NCBI RefSeq assembly: GCF_014489615.1
Contig: NZ_CP060825.1
Span: 1,398,501-1,462,500 of the forward strand
Length of the DNA stretch: 64,000 nucleotides
DNA from: Streptomyces genisteinicus
GTDB lineage: Bacteria > Actinomycetota > Actinomycetes > Streptomycetales > Streptomycetaceae
Direction of reading: 5' to 3'
Positions 7,938-17,048 of the stretch are shown here, one piece after another. The translations under genes and the position numbers were made by a program. Under the pieces are notes generated by a model. The model searched no databases. It had not been told where the DNA came from and saw only the letters and a list, made by a program, of their open reading frames with translations. The number at the start of each line of letters is the position of its first letter. Within the stretch, counting starts at the first letter, position 1.

Positions 7938-9128
7938 CTACCGGAAGGCGTCGAGGCCGGTGAGCGCCTTGCCCAGGACCAGCTGGTGCATCTCGACGGT
8001 GCCCTCGTAGGTGAGCACCGATTCGAGGTTGGTCGCGTGCCGCATCACCGGGTACTCCAGGGAGATCCCGTTCGCGCCGAGGATCGTGCGGGCGGTGCGG
8101 CAGATCTCGATCGCCTCGCGCACGTTGTTGAGCTTCCCGAAGCTGACCTGCTCCGGTCGCAGCCGTCCGGCGTCCATGCGCCGGCCGAGGTGGTGCGCGA
8201 GCAGGATGCCCTTGTGGAGTTCGACGGCCATGTCGGCGAGCTTGGCCTGGGTGAGCTGGAAGCCGCCGATCGGCCGGCCGAACTGCTCGCGGGTGCGCGC
8301 GTAGTCGAGCGCCGCCTCGAAACTCGCCCGCGCGGCCCCCATGGAACCCCACACGATGCCGTAGCGGGCGTGGCTCAGACAGCTGAGCGGCCCGCGGAGC
8401 CCGGTGACCTCCGGCAGCACCGCGTCGGCGGGCAGCCGTACGCCGTCCATCACCAGCTCGCTGGTCACGGATGCCCGCAGCGACCACTTGTGCCTGATCT
8501 CCGGTGCGGAGAAGCCGGGGCTGTCGGTGGGCACCACGAAACCGCGGATGCCGTCGTCGGTCTGCGCCCAGACCACGGCGACCCCGGCGACGGACCCGTT
8601 GGTGATCCACATCTTGCGGCCGGTGAGCACCCAGTCGGAGCCCTCGCGCTTGGCGTGGGTGCGCATGCCGGCGGGGTCGGAGCCGTGGTCCGGTTCGGTG
8701 AGGCCGAAGCAGCCGATGATCTCGCCGGCCGCCATGCCGGGCAGCCAGCGCTGCTTCTGCTCCTCCGAGCCGAAGCGGTGGATCGCGTACATGGCGAGGG
8801 AGCCCTGCACGGAGACGAGGGAGCGGATGCCCGAGTCGGCGGCCTCCAGTTCCAGGCAGGCGAGGCCGTACTGGACCGCGGACGCCCCGGCGCAGCCGTA
8901 GCCGTCGAGGGACATCCCGAGAGCGCCGATCGAGCCGAGTTCACGGGCCAGCTCGCGGATGCCCGGCAGCTCGCCGCGTTCGTACCAGTCGGCGATGCCG
9001 GGCAGGACGCGGTCGGCGGCCCAGCCGCGGACGGTGTCGCGCACGGCGAGCTCCTCGGCGTCGAGCAGGTCGTCGAGGCCCAGGGGGTCGGCGGGGTCGA
9101 AGGCGGGGGGCTTCGAGGGTGCGGACAT
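7938..9128 (-). CDS. Acyl-CoA dehydrogenase, glutaryl-CoA dehydrogenase-like
   Basis: 396-aa FAD enzyme that oxidises an acyl-CoA thioester. The signature CFGLTEPDHGSDPAGM (FAD/substrate region) is clear, and the C-terminus contains LTYEGTVEMHQLVLGKALTG, where the Glu of YEGT aligns with the catalytic base of the glutaryl-CoA dehydrogenase group. Length and motifs fit that subgroup, but substrate choice cannot be proven. The ATG at 9128 has GGAGG 8 bases upstream; a 20-codon longer in-frame start lacks such support. It stands alone on this strand, with the MFS gene 86 bases upstream. The sequence just upstream contains an inverted CTAGCAACGCTAG-like motif (about 9182-9194), which could be an operator. 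Confidence 0.9.
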   Translation of the reverse strand: MSAPSKPPAFDPADPLGLDDLLDAEELAVRDTVRGWAADRVLPGIADWYERGELPGIRELARELGSIGALGMSLDGYGCAGASAVQYGLACLELEAADSGIRSLVSVQGSLAMYAIHRFGSEEQKQRWLPGMAAGEIIGCFGLTEPDHGSDPAGMRTHAKREGSDWVLTGRKMWITNGSVAGVAVVWAQTDDGIRGFVVPTDSPGFSAPEIRHKWSLRASVTSELVMDGVRLPADAVLPEVTGLRGPLSCLSHARYGIVWGSMGAARASFEAALDYARTREQFGRPIGGFQLTQAKLADMAVELHKGILLAHHLGRRMDAGRLRPEQVSFGKLNNVREAIEICRTARTILGANGISLEYPVMRHATNLESVLTYEGTVEMHQLVLGKALTGLDAFR

Positions 9129-9214
9129 GGCGTGACCTCCGGCGGCGCGCGCGGCGTGACTTCTGGCGACAGGCACAAAAACTAGCAACGCTAGTTACAG
9201 CCCGACGTTACGGC

Positions 9215-11038
9215 TCAGTGTGCCGTGCGTCCAGACCCGGCGGCTTCGGCGCGCTCGCGCTCCTCGGCACCCGGCGTCCGCCGGCCGGGCGGCGTACCGG
9301 CCGGCGCGGACTCCGGACCGGGAGCACCGGCGCCGGAACGCCGGGACCCGGGCACCGCGCCGGCCCCTCCGCGGTTCTCCGCGCCGCCGGAGTGCCGCGC
9401 GCCGGGGACCGCGCCCGCGGCGCCGCCGGACACCGGCGGGCGGGACTCGCACGCGGCGGGCTCACCGGCCGCCGGGGACACGGCCTCGTCCTGCGCCGCG
9501 CCGGCCGCCTCCATGCGCCGCGGCAGCCGCAGCGCGGCCACCGCGCCGAGCAGCAGCAGCCCCGCGCTGACGACCAGCGTGACGTGCAGACCGTGGACGA
9601 AGGCGTGCCGGGCGGTCGCGTGCAGCAGTTCGCCCGCCGCGCCGCCGATCCGCTCCGCCTCCTGGTACGCCTCGCCGAGCGAGTGGGACGCGGCCTCGCT
9701 CGCGGAGCGCGGCACCCCGGCGAGACCGGCGACCGAGGGCCCGTACGCGGCGTTCATCACGCTGCCGAGCAGGGCGATGCCCATGCCGGCGCCCAGCTGG
9801 TACGAGGTCTCGCCGATGGCGGCGGCGCCGCCGGCCTGCTCCGCCGGGGCCTCGCTGAGCATCGACTCGTAGGCCGCGAACAGGGTGGTCTGGAGACCGA
9901 AGCCGAGCAGCACGAAACCGGCCGTGAGCAGCAGGGGCCTGTCGTGCTGGCCCATCATGACGAGCAGCAGCACCGCGGCCGCGGTCAGCACGAACCCGCA
10001 GCCGACCATCCGGCGGGGCCCGACGCGGCTCAGGGTGTACGAGCCGGTGGCCCCCGCGGCCATCGCGGCGAAGGTCAGCGGCAGCAGGCGCAGGCCCGTC
10101 TCCAGCGGGCTGAGCCCGAGGATCAGCTGGAGGTACTGGACGGCGATCAGCTCCAGGCCGACCAGGGCCAGCATGGCGAGCACGATGCAGCCGACCGACG
10201 TGGTGAAGGCGGCACGCGAGAACATCCCCATGTCGATGAGGGGGTGCCTGCGCCGCCGCTGTCGCCGCACGAACAGCAGGAGCAGCAGACCTCCGGCCAG
10301 CAGCGGCCCGGTCGCCCCCGGGTCGAGCAGTCCGTCGCCCGCGCCCAGCCGCTTCACCCCGAGGACCAGGCCGAGCACCCCGCCGGCGGCCATGAGCGCG
10401 CCGAGCACGTCCCACGGCCCCTCGCTGTCGCCGCGCGACTCGGGCAGCAGCCACTTCCCCGCGGGCAGGATGAGCGCCATCAGCGGGATGTTGATCAGGA
10501 AGACCGAGCCCCACCAGAAGTGCTCCACCAGGAAGCCGCCGAGCACCGGCCCGGTCGCGGCGCCCACGGCGGCCACCGCGGTCCAGACGCCGATCGCGGT
10601 GGCCCGCTCGCGCCGGTCGGGGAAGACGTCGCGCAGGATCGACAGGGTCGCGGGCATGATCATCGCGCCGCCCGTGCCGAGCAGGACCCGTGCGGCGATG
10701 AGCACCTCGGGGGTCGGCGCGAACGCCGCGAACGCCGACGCGACGCCGAAGACGGCGTAGCCGAGGAGGAGCAGCCGCCTGCGCCCGACCCGGTCGCCGA
10801 GCGTGCCGAACATGATCAGCAGCGAGGCGCACACGAGCGGGTAGGCGTCGACGATCCACAGCAGCTCGACACCGCCGGGACGCAGGTCCTCGGTGACGGC
10901 GGGGACGGCGACGTGCAGCACGGTCGCGTCGAGGGCGACCAGCAGCAGGCTGACGCACAGGACGAAGAGGACGACCCAGCGGTTGGCGCCGCCGCCGACG
11001 GAGCGCAGGCGTGCCCCGGCGTTGGCCGTCACCGACAT
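9215..11038 (-). CDS. MFS transporter, DHA2 (14-helix drug exporter) family
   Basis: Inner-membrane drug/proton antiporter-type protein of 607 aa. The first helix carries LVALDATVLHVAVPAV, typical of the DHA2/QacA-EmrB group, followed by GDRVGRRR between helices 2 and 3 and the antiporter motif GPVLGGFLVEHFWWGSVFLIN. The hydrophobic segments number about 14. The last 100 residues are a low-complexity Ala/Gly/Pro/Arg/Glu tail predicted disordered and cytoplasmic, longer than usual for the family. The ATG at 11038 has GGGAGG upstream; the 49-codon extension is rejected. No TetR or MarR neighbour is adjacent, so its regulator is not evident. Confidence 0.9.
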   Translation of the reverse strand: MSVTANAGARLRSVGGGANRWVVLFVLCVSLLLVALDATVLHVAVPAVTEDLRPGGVELLWIVDAYPLVCASLLIMFGTLGDRVGRRRLLLLGYAVFGVASAFAAFAPTPEVLIAARVLLGTGGAMIMPATLSILRDVFPDRRERATAIGVWTAVAAVGAATGPVLGGFLVEHFWWGSVFLINIPLMALILPAGKWLLPESRGDSEGPWDVLGALMAAGGVLGLVLGVKRLGAGDGLLDPGATGPLLAGGLLLLLFVRRQRRRRHPLIDMGMFSRAAFTTSVGCIVLAMLALVGLELIAVQYLQLILGLSPLETGLRLLPLTFAAMAAGATGSYTLSRVGPRRMVGCGFVLTAAAVLLLVMMGQHDRPLLLTAGFVLLGFGLQTTLFAAYESMLSEAPAEQAGGAAAIGETSYQLGAGMGIALLGSVMNAAYGPSVAGLAGVPRSASEAASHSLGEAYQEAERIGGAAGELLHATARHAFVHGLHVTLVVSAGLLLLGAVAALRLPRRMEAAGAAQDEAVSPAAGEPAACESRPPVSGGAAGAVPGARHSGGAENRGGAGAVPGSRRSGAGAPGPESAPAGTPPGRRTPGAEERERAEAAGSGRTAH

Positions 11039-11438
11039 GTACGAACCTCCCGTAGAGTCCTCGCGCTCGGCGGACCGGCCCGCATCGGTGCTGCTCCGAG
11101 TCCCGCGGGGCCGCCCGGCATCGACGGGCGAGTGAGCCGTCAGCGTACGCGAGTTCCCGTCCGGTGCGCGTGGCCGATCTCTCACGACCTGCGGCGGCCC
11201 GGTGTGGCGTACGCCACTCGTCCGCGCCCCGTGTGTGGATCATGCGCGCCCCTGAACGCCACGGAAATTCCGCACGGAACGGCGGTGAACCATTCCCGGC
11301 CGGGGCGCGTAATCCTCCGACGGGAGACACAGGACAAATGAGGAGGCCCTTCCCGGTAATTTCCGCGCGGGCCCCGGAATTGAGTGGATCTGAGACAAAC
11401 TCCACATCACATAGGCATCACGAAAGGAGTGGATCGAC

Positions 11439-11466
11439 CTGACCGGACACTCACTCCCTGTAACGT
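11439..11466 (+). promoter_or_regulatory. Promoter placing the PAP2 transcript start at its GTG codon
   Basis: -35-like CTGACC (11439-11444), 16-base spacer, -10 TAACGT (11461-11466). Seven bases separate the -10 from the GTG at 11474, so the mRNA would be leaderless. The rest of the 435-base divergent region (11039-11473) shows no gene. Confidence 0.45.
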
Positions 11467-11473
11467 CGATTGG

Positions 11474-12478
11474 GTGCGTACCGACATCTTTGCCCGGCTG
11501 GACCGGGAGCCGGAACCGCCGAAGATAGAGATCCCGCGGATGAGCCGCACACGTCTCGCCCTCTTCGGCGGGACGTCGGCGTTCTACGCGGCCATCGTCG
11601 TCGCCGTGCTGGCGTCGACGTGGCTCGTGGCCCTCGACTGGAAGCTGATGCTGTTCCGGCCCTACGAGCAGTGGCCCGAACAGCACGCCTTCCTCGACTA
11701 CTTCGTGGTGCTCGGCCAGCGCGGCCCGACGGCCGTGATGGTGGCGGCATGGCTGGGCTGGCGCTCCTGGCGCCAGCACACCCTCAGGCCCCTCCTGGCG
11801 CTCGGCGCGGCCCTGCTGCTGCTGAACCTCACGGTGGGCGCGGTCAAGATCGGACTCGGCCGGCTCGGCCCCCACTACGCGACACAGATCGGCTCGGCCG
11901 AGATGTTCGCGGGCGGCGATATATTCCCTTCCGGTCACACCGCGAACGCCGTGGTCACCTGGGGCATCCTGGCCTACCTCGCCACCACGCCGAGGGCGCG
12001 GCGCTATCTGTCGGCCCTGTCCGCCGTGGTCTCGCTCGGGGTGGGGCTCACCACCGTGTACCTGGGCACGCACTGGCTGAGCGACGTGCTCCTCGGCTGG
12101 GCGGCGGGGCTGCTGATCCTGCTGGCGCTGCCGTGGTGCGAGCCGCTGATCGGGCGCGCCGAGGCCTGGATCCTCGACCTGCGGGACCGGTGGCGTTCCC
12201 GCCGGGCGCTCACGCCGTCGCGGCCCGTGGCCGCCGGCGGCCCGCGGCCCGGGCTCGTGCCGCAGCGGGACCCGGCGCCGCAGCCCGAGGGCGGCGCACC
12301 GCACGAGCCGGTCGCCGTGGCCGGGACCGCCGCGGCGCGGCCGTCCGGATCGGCGGCGACCACGCGGACGGCGACGCACTCGTCCCCGCGGGCGCACGCG
12401 ATGCGGTCCGAGCGCTCGCCGGTCACCCCGACCGGCAGCAGGCGCCCGCCCCACTCCCGGCCGCCCGTCGGCGGCTGA
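11474..12478 (+). CDS. PAP2 superfamily membrane phosphatase
   Basis: 334-aa membrane protein of the phosphatidic-acid phosphatase type 2 family. The three acid-phosphatase motifs are visible: KIGLGRLGP, the central PSGHT (residues around 155), and the C-terminal YLGTHWLSDVLLGW with the catalytic His and Asp. About six membrane helices surround them. It probably removes phosphate from lipid substrates such as phosphatidate or undecaprenyl-PP on the outer face. The last 90 residues are a hydrophilic Pro/Arg/Ala tail. The GTG at 11474 is chosen because the upstream frame is atypical and a promoter suggests leaderless translation; an ATG 22 codons later is the alternative. It is followed by a very strong hairpin shared with the convergent I78 gene. 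Confidence 0.88.
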   Translation: MRTDIFARLDREPEPPKIEIPRMSRTRLALFGGTSAFYAAIVVAVLASTWLVALDWKLMLFRPYEQWPEQHAFLDYFVVLGQRGPTAVMVAAWLGWRSWRQHTLRPLLALGAALLLLNLTVGAVKIGLGRLGPHYATQIGSAEMFAGGDIFPSGHTANAVVTWGILAYLATTPRARRYLSALSAVVSLGVGLTTVYLGTHWLSDVLLGWAAGLLILLALPWCEPLIGRAEAWILDLRDRWRSRRALTPSRPVAAGGPRPGLVPQRDPAPQPEGGAPHEPVAVAGTAAARPSGSAATTRTATHSSPRAHAMRSERSPVTPTGSRRPPHSRPPVGG

Positions 12479-12484
12479 GCGGAC

Positions 12485-12543
12485 CGCGGTACGGCGAAGG
12501 GCCCCGGCACACCTGGTGTGCCGGGGCCCTTCGCCGTACCGCG
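12485..12543. terminator. Perfect 29-bp palindromic bidirectional terminator
   Basis: Arms of 29 bases mirror each other around a single central base at 12514. It lies between the convergent PAP2 and I78 genes and can fold in either transcript. Confidence 0.9.
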
Positions 12544-12558
12544 CGGGTGGTGGTCCGG

Positions 12559-12774
12559 TCAGCCCTTCCAGCAGCGCAGGACGGTCCCGTCCTGCACCTC
12601 GAAGTTGAGCCGGCCCTCCATGTACTCCATGGTGATGATCGATCCGGGCGGCAGCGACCGCACCGGCGACCAGCCGCGCTCGCGGGCGATCCGCTCGGCC
12701 GGGCCGGCGTCGAGGCCGACGTAGGCGTCGGGCGTGTCGTCGGACGGTGAACGGGGCGTCGGTTGGGTTCCCAT
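12559..12774 (-). CDS. I78 family peptidase inhibitor-like protein
   Basis: 71-aa protein of the proteinase inhibitor I78 family. The conserved segment runs from about residue 38: a helix followed by GWSPVRSLPPGSIITMEYM, then RLNFEV and a C-terminal VLRCW. No signal peptide is seen, so unlike secreted I78 members it is probably cytoplasmic; its target is unknown. The ATG at 12774 has GGAGGG immediately upstream, and a possible -10 (TACGGT) ends 7 bases before the ATG, so leaderless initiation is also possible. A 28-codon upstream extension was rejected for lack of support. Confidence 0.85.
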   Translation of the reverse strand: MGTQPTPRSPSDDTPDAYVGLDAGPAERIARERGWSPVRSLPPGSIITMEYMEGRLNFEVQDGTVLRCWKG

Positions 12775-13038
12775 GCCCTCCACCGTAGGCGGCCGCACAC
12801 GGTGACGGAAGCCGGACGGGTGAGCGCCGTCACCGGTCTCGCGTAGCGCACCGGTCACGCTTCTGTCACAGGATCCCGACGCCGGTTCTGCGGCCGTTCC
12901 ACTCGAACTCGTTCACCCGAACGGGCACTTCCGGAGTCGGCCCGCTCTTATTCCCCGGAATCCGCCGCACATGCGCAATCCATTTCCCGGAATTACCGCG
13001 AACGGCCCGGCACGGCGAATTGACACCGTGCAGGGAAT

Positions 13039-14052
13039 TCACGGCTCCCTCACAGGATCCCCATCATCGGCCGGGCGGGGCGCCTCGCCGCCGGAGGCCA
13101 GCGCACGGGAGAGCCGGTCGCGCATGGTCCTGATCCGGTCCGTCAGCTCCGGTGGCTCGACCACCTCGAAGTCGACGCCGAGCAGCATCACGTGGATCAC
13201 CAGCACGTCCAGGTCGGGCGCGCCCGTACGCAGCACGCAGCGGGTGTCGTCCACCGCTTCGAGGACCCCGTCCGACGGGCCGATGACCTCCGCCGCCCGC
13301 TCGGCGGAGGTGTGCAGCGAGAGCACCGCACGCGCCGCGTACGCCTGGAGGGAGACGCCCCGGGAGACGTAGGCGGCGAGGTCGTCCGCCGGCGGGGTGC
13401 GGGGGGCGAACCGCGGTCCGTGCGGGGGCTTCGGGGTGATCCGGTCGGTACGGAAGGTGCGCCAGCCGGCCCGGTCCACGTCCCAGGCGACGAGGTACCA
13501 GCGGTGCTCGGTGCAGACCAGCCGGTGCGGCTCGGCCGTGCGCCGGGTCGCCGTCCCGTTGTGGTCCAGGTACTCGAAGCGCAGCAGCTCGCCGTCGCGG
13601 CAGGCGTGGGCCAGCTCGGTCAGCAGCGCCGGGTCGACCACCGGACCCCGGCGGCCCCGCAGCATGGGGACGGTGAAGGCGTTGAGCGCGCTCACCCGGC
13701 GGCGCAGCCGGTTCGGCAGCACCTGCTCCAGCTTGGCGAGCGCCCGTACGGACGTCTCGCCGATGCCCTCGATGCCCTGACCGGCCGCGGTGCGCAGCCC
13801 GACCGCCACCGCGACGGCCTCGTCGTCGTCGAGCAGCAGCGGCGGCAGCTCCGCCCCCGCTCCGAGCCGGTAGCCGCCGCCCGTGCCGGGACTGGCGTCG
13901 ACCGGGTAACCGAGATCGCGCAGCCGGTCGACGTCCCGCCGCACCGTGCGCGGGGTGACACCGAGCCGGTCGGCGAGATCCGCGCCCGACCATTCGCGGT
14001 GGGCCTGCAACAGGGACAGCAGGCGCAGCAGACGTGCCGAGGTCTCCAACAT
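13039..14052 (-). CDS. YafY-family WYL-domain transcriptional regulator
   Basis: 337 aa. An N-terminal winged helix (HTH_11, residues 3-55, with LADRLGVTPRTVRRDVDRLRDLGYP) is followed by a WYL ligand-sensing domain (residues about 135-215) containing HRWYLVAWDVDRAGWRTFRTDRI, and a C-terminal WCX-type extension. Such proteins sense small ligands or nucleic acid and repress or activate nearby genes. Its target is not clear from context: it stands between the I78 gene and a glycosyltransferase, both on the same strand. The start at 14052 (MLETSARLLRL) fits the family; a start 10 codons earlier is possible. Confidence 0.9.
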   Translation of the reverse strand: MLETSARLLRLLSLLQAHREWSGADLADRLGVTPRTVRRDVDRLRDLGYPVDASPGTGGGYRLGAGAELPPLLLDDDEAVAVAVGLRTAAGQGIEGIGETSVRALAKLEQVLPNRLRRRVSALNAFTVPMLRGRRGPVVDPALLTELAHACRDGELLRFEYLDHNGTATRRTAEPHRLVCTEHRWYLVAWDVDRAGWRTFRTDRITPKPPHGPRFAPRTPPADDLAAYVSRGVSLQAYAARAVLSLHTSAERAAEVIGPSDGVLEAVDDTRCVLRTGAPDLDVLVIHVMLLGVDFEVVEPPELTDRIRTMRDRLSRALASGGEAPRPADDGDPVREP

Positions 14053-14184
14053 GGCGCCGAGTCTGGCAGCCCTTGCGGACACCTCCGGTCCGCAAGGGCG
14101 CGCGGGGGTGGGCCGGGGGCCGGTCCGGCGGCGCCGGGCGGGGCGCGGTGCGGCCGACTGGGGGCGTGCTCGTGCGCCCGGCCG

Positions 14185-15468
14185 CTACCGGCCCCGCCGC
14201 CCGCGGGCCACCGCGGCGACGCGGTGCCGCAGGGCGTACACGCCGTCGTACACGGCACCCGCGCCGCGGTGGATCGTCTCGCGCGCCCCGCTCGCGGTCC
14301 GGTCGGCTGCCCCCGCGTCGAGGAGTTCGGTGAACAGGGCCTCGTGCCGCTCGGCGATCCTCGCCGGGTCGAACCGCGCGGAGGCGGCGAGCGCCGCCTT
14401 CCCCGCCCGGCGGCGCAGGCCGTCGTCCTGGATCAGCTCCAGCAGCGCGCCGGCGACGGCACCGGTGTCGCCGACCGGCACCAGCAGCCCGTCGACGCCG
14501 TCCTCGATGATCTCTCCGGGGCCGTGGGGGCAGTCGGTGGAGACGACGGGCAGGCCGCACCGCATGGCCTCCACGATGGTCATGCCGAACGACTCCTGCG
14601 AGGAGGTCACGGCCGCGACCGACCCCTTGACCCACTCCGCCTCCAGCGGGCTGGCCGGGCCCATCAGCAGCACATGGCCGTGCAGCCCCCGCTCGTCGAC
14701 GAGCCGGCGCAGGGCCTCCTTCTCGTTCCCGGTCGCGTCGGCTCCGCCGTAGATGCGCAGCCGCCAGTCCGGCCGGACCTCGACGACCCGCGCGAACGCC
14801 TCGATGAGCACGTCGAACCGCTTGACCCGGGTCAGCCGGCCGGCGGCCACCACCCACTTCGCCGAGCCGTCGGCCGGCTCCACCGGCGGCTCGGGCACAC
14901 TGCCCGGCACCGCCAGGATGCGCACACCGGGCAGGCTGAACGACTCCCGGTAGGCGCGGGCGTCGGCCTCCGTGACCGTGGTGACCGCGTCCAGTGCCGC
15001 GTAGCGGTAGCCGATCTCGCGGCGCAGCCTCAGGCTGTGGCCGCCGACGGTCAGGTGCTCCTGCCCCACGCGGACCACCCCGCGCGCCGTCTGCCGGGCG
15101 ATGTGGACGTTGAGACCGGAGCGGGTGCCGACGACGACGTCGGAGCGCAGCGAGGCGAGGTGGTCCGCGATCCGCTCGTCGGTCAGGCGGCTGTACTGGC
15201 AGTGGCGCCCGTCGCCCCGCGGGAAGACCTTCGCGGGCCGTGCGGCGAGCGGGTCCGCGCCGTCGAAACCGGGACTGTTCTCGCGCAGGTCGACGAGGTG
15301 GCGGAGCGTCACCCCCCGGGGCGCTCCCATGCCCGGCCGGTCCCGGTGCCGGAACACCGAGACGATCTCCACCTCGTGGCGGCCCGCGAGCGCCTCGGCC
15401 AGATTGAACGTCGAACGGATGGTCCCGCCGAACCCGTAGGCGTTGTGCAGCAGAAACGACAGGCGCAT
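14185..15468 (-). CDS. Glycosyltransferase family 4 protein
   Basis: 427 aa, GT-B fold. The N-terminal domain begins LSFLLHNAYGFGGTIRSTFNLAE, the usual acceptor-side start of GT4 enzymes; the donor domain includes VVAAGRLTRVKRFDVLIEAF and the nucleotide-sugar motif SFGMTIVEAMRCGLPVVSTD (around residue 310) with the EX7E-like glutamates. The acceptor and sugar cannot be deduced. It may modify a surface polymer or a metabolite. The ATG at 15468 is preceded by AGGGG about 12 bases upstream; an ATG 4 codons earlier is an alternative. It is divergent from the conserved gene at 15882. Confidence 0.88.
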   Translation of the reverse strand: MRLSFLLHNAYGFGGTIRSTFNLAEALAGRHEVEIVSVFRHRDRPGMGAPRGVTLRHLVDLRENSPGFDGADPLAARPAKVFPRGDGRHCQYSRLTDERIADHLASLRSDVVVGTRSGLNVHIARQTARGVVRVGQEHLTVGGHSLRLRREIGYRYAALDAVTTVTEADARAYRESFSLPGVRILAVPGSVPEPPVEPADGSAKWVVAAGRLTRVKRFDVLIEAFARVVEVRPDWRLRIYGGADATGNEKEALRRLVDERGLHGHVLLMGPASPLEAEWVKGSVAAVTSSQESFGMTIVEAMRCGLPVVSTDCPHGPGEIIEDGVDGLLVPVGDTGAVAGALLELIQDDGLRRRAGKAALAASARFDPARIAERHEALFTELLDAGAADRTASGARETIHRGAGAVYDGVYALRHRVAAVARGRRGR

Positions 15469-15674
15469 GAGTCGCCGCATCCCCTGGTCGGCCGATGCTC
15501 CCCGTGGTCGCGAGGGAGCCCCGCGAGGACTGTACTGCCCGGTCAGCGCCCGAACGGGATCTGCCGGCACGACACGGCGTCCGCGCGTCGCGGCGGGGAC
15601 ACGGCGGGGCCGCGGCCCCGTGCGGCGTCCGCGGACCGCGCCACCACGGCCCCCGCCGGGAAGGCGCGGCACGC

Positions 15675-15716
15675 GGGCACGGGCACGGACACGGGCACGG
15701 GCACGGGCACGGGCAG
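15675..15716. repeat. Hexanucleotide tandem repeat, 7 copies, in a 413-bp divergent region
   Basis: Seven units of GGGCAC (one GGACAC, last GGGCAG). Such short tandem tracts are prone to slippage and may vary between strains. No other signal was recognised between 15469 and 15881. Confidence 0.85.
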
Positions 15717-15881
15717 GCGAGCACGCAGGACGCGGAACGCGCACCCCGCCGGCCGCGGGCCCGTGACCTGGAGCGCCGCAACGGGTGGCGTGCCGCGCGT
15801 GACTCAGGCAGCCCGTCACCCGTTGACCCTTCATGAGCCCGGGACAGGCCCGGCGCACATCTCAAGTCCGAGGAGCCACCC

Positions 15882-16661
15882 GTGCCGCGCATGCTCGACG
15901 TCAGCGAGGACGTACGCGCCGAGATCGGCGACGAAGAAGCCGACCGGCTGCTCGCCGGCCACAACGCACCGGGCAGCTACGACTGCACCTCCTGCCGCAC
16001 CCCGGGCGACTCCGAGCAGGAGCGCACCAGCACGGTGCTGTTCGTCGGCGAGGAGACCGCGGTCCTCGCCTTCGCCCACGCCACCTGCATCCCCTCCCAG
16101 GTCGTCCAGGTCGCCGAGGACCAGCTCCAGGGCGCCGTCCGGTCCATCACCGGCGAGGAGCCCCCGGTCCCGGGGGCGGCACCCCAGCAGGCCGTGCTCG
16201 GGGTGACCAGCGGTCTCATCCTGATCAACGGCGAGCTGCACCCGGCGCTCGTCGTCGAGCCGACCGCCCCCATCGCCCGCCCGGGCACCACGGGGAACGG
16301 CGGCGACGACTTCCTGCCCCTCCTCATCGAGCAGGGCTTCCAGCCGGTGTCCGACGTGGAACTGGTCCCCCACCAACTCCCGGGCTGGTCGGTCCTCGTG
16401 GCGATGGGTCAGCTGCACGCCGTGCTCCAGCCGGGCACGAACGGCGGCAGCCCGGTCGCCTGGTGGCAGGCGCACCAGCCGCTCCAGGTCACGGACGGCT
16501 GGCGGACGGCGGCCAACCGGTCGCACACCGTCCTGGTGTTCGCCGCCCCCGTGGGGTCCATCGGGCAGCAGCCCCGCGAGGACCTGCTGCGCGACGCGCT
16601 GGAGAAGGCGGCGGCGAACGGCCGTCTGGTGGCCGCCGCCATGCCGCTCGCCGGCACCTGA
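15882..16661 (+). CDS. Conserved Streptomyces protein of unknown function
   Basis: 259 aa, GTG start with GAGGAG 7 bases upstream. No known domain was recognised. The N-terminal third has a CTSC pair (about residues 35-38) followed by a FAHATC segment near residue 66, which could bind a metal together. The middle is rich in hydrophobic strands (SGLILINGELHPALVVEPTAP, LPGWSVLVAMGQLHAVL) and the C-terminus has a helix of alternating charge. There is no signal peptide or membrane segment, so it is probably cytoplasmic. Codon use is typical of its neighbours. It stands alone, followed by a hairpin terminator. Confidence 0.8.
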   Translation: MPRMLDVSEDVRAEIGDEEADRLLAGHNAPGSYDCTSCRTPGDSEQERTSTVLFVGEETAVLAFAHATCIPSQVVQVAEDQLQGAVRSITGEEPPVPGAAPQQAVLGVTSGLILINGELHPALVVEPTAPIARPGTTGNGGDDFLPLLIEQGFQPVSDVELVPHQLPGWSVLVAMGQLHAVLQPGTNGGSPVAWWQAHQPLQVTDGWRTAANRSHTVLVFAAPVGSIGQQPREDLLRDALEKAAANGRLVAAAMPLAGT

Positions 16662-16723
16662 CCGGCTGCCGGAGCCGGACGCACCAGCTCCGTACGCCCT
16701 GCCGTCCGCACGCCCTGCGGTCA

Positions 16724-16751
16724 CGTCCCCCGGTCCGCGGGCCGGGGGACG
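16724..16751 (+). terminator. Hairpin after the conserved 259-aa gene
   Basis: 10-bp arms 16724-16733 and 16742-16751 with an 8-base loop. It lies about 60 bases past the stop at 16661. The remaining sequence up to 17048 shows no gene. Confidence 0.6.
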
Positions 16752-17048
16752 CGACACTTCCCCGCGCCCGGCGGCCGCATCCGGCGGTCGCCGGGCCGTG
16801 GTCTGTCCACGACCCGGCGCGAGAGCACCCCATCCGGCGCGCAGACCCACGCCCCACGCGCACCGGAGCGCGCGGTCACCCGCCGCAGGAGCGCGGCCAC
16901 CCGCGCCGGACCACCGCTCCCGGGGCAGCCGGTCGTCCGCGGAGCCCGGCCCCCGACGGCGGATCCTCCGCGCGTGCCGGGCCTCCCCCGGAAGAATGCA
17001 CGGCCGCGCAGACCGCATCCGCGAGGACTGCCTGATCGTTGCAGGTAC

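Noticed and set aside
15675..15716. Possible CRISPR or regulatory array
   Set aside because: It is a plain hexanucleotide repeat without spacers.
13192..16206. A plus-strand open frame of about 1000 codons
   Set aside because: It runs antisense through the WYL regulator and glycosyltransferase genes and reflects GC codon bias; no domain was seen.
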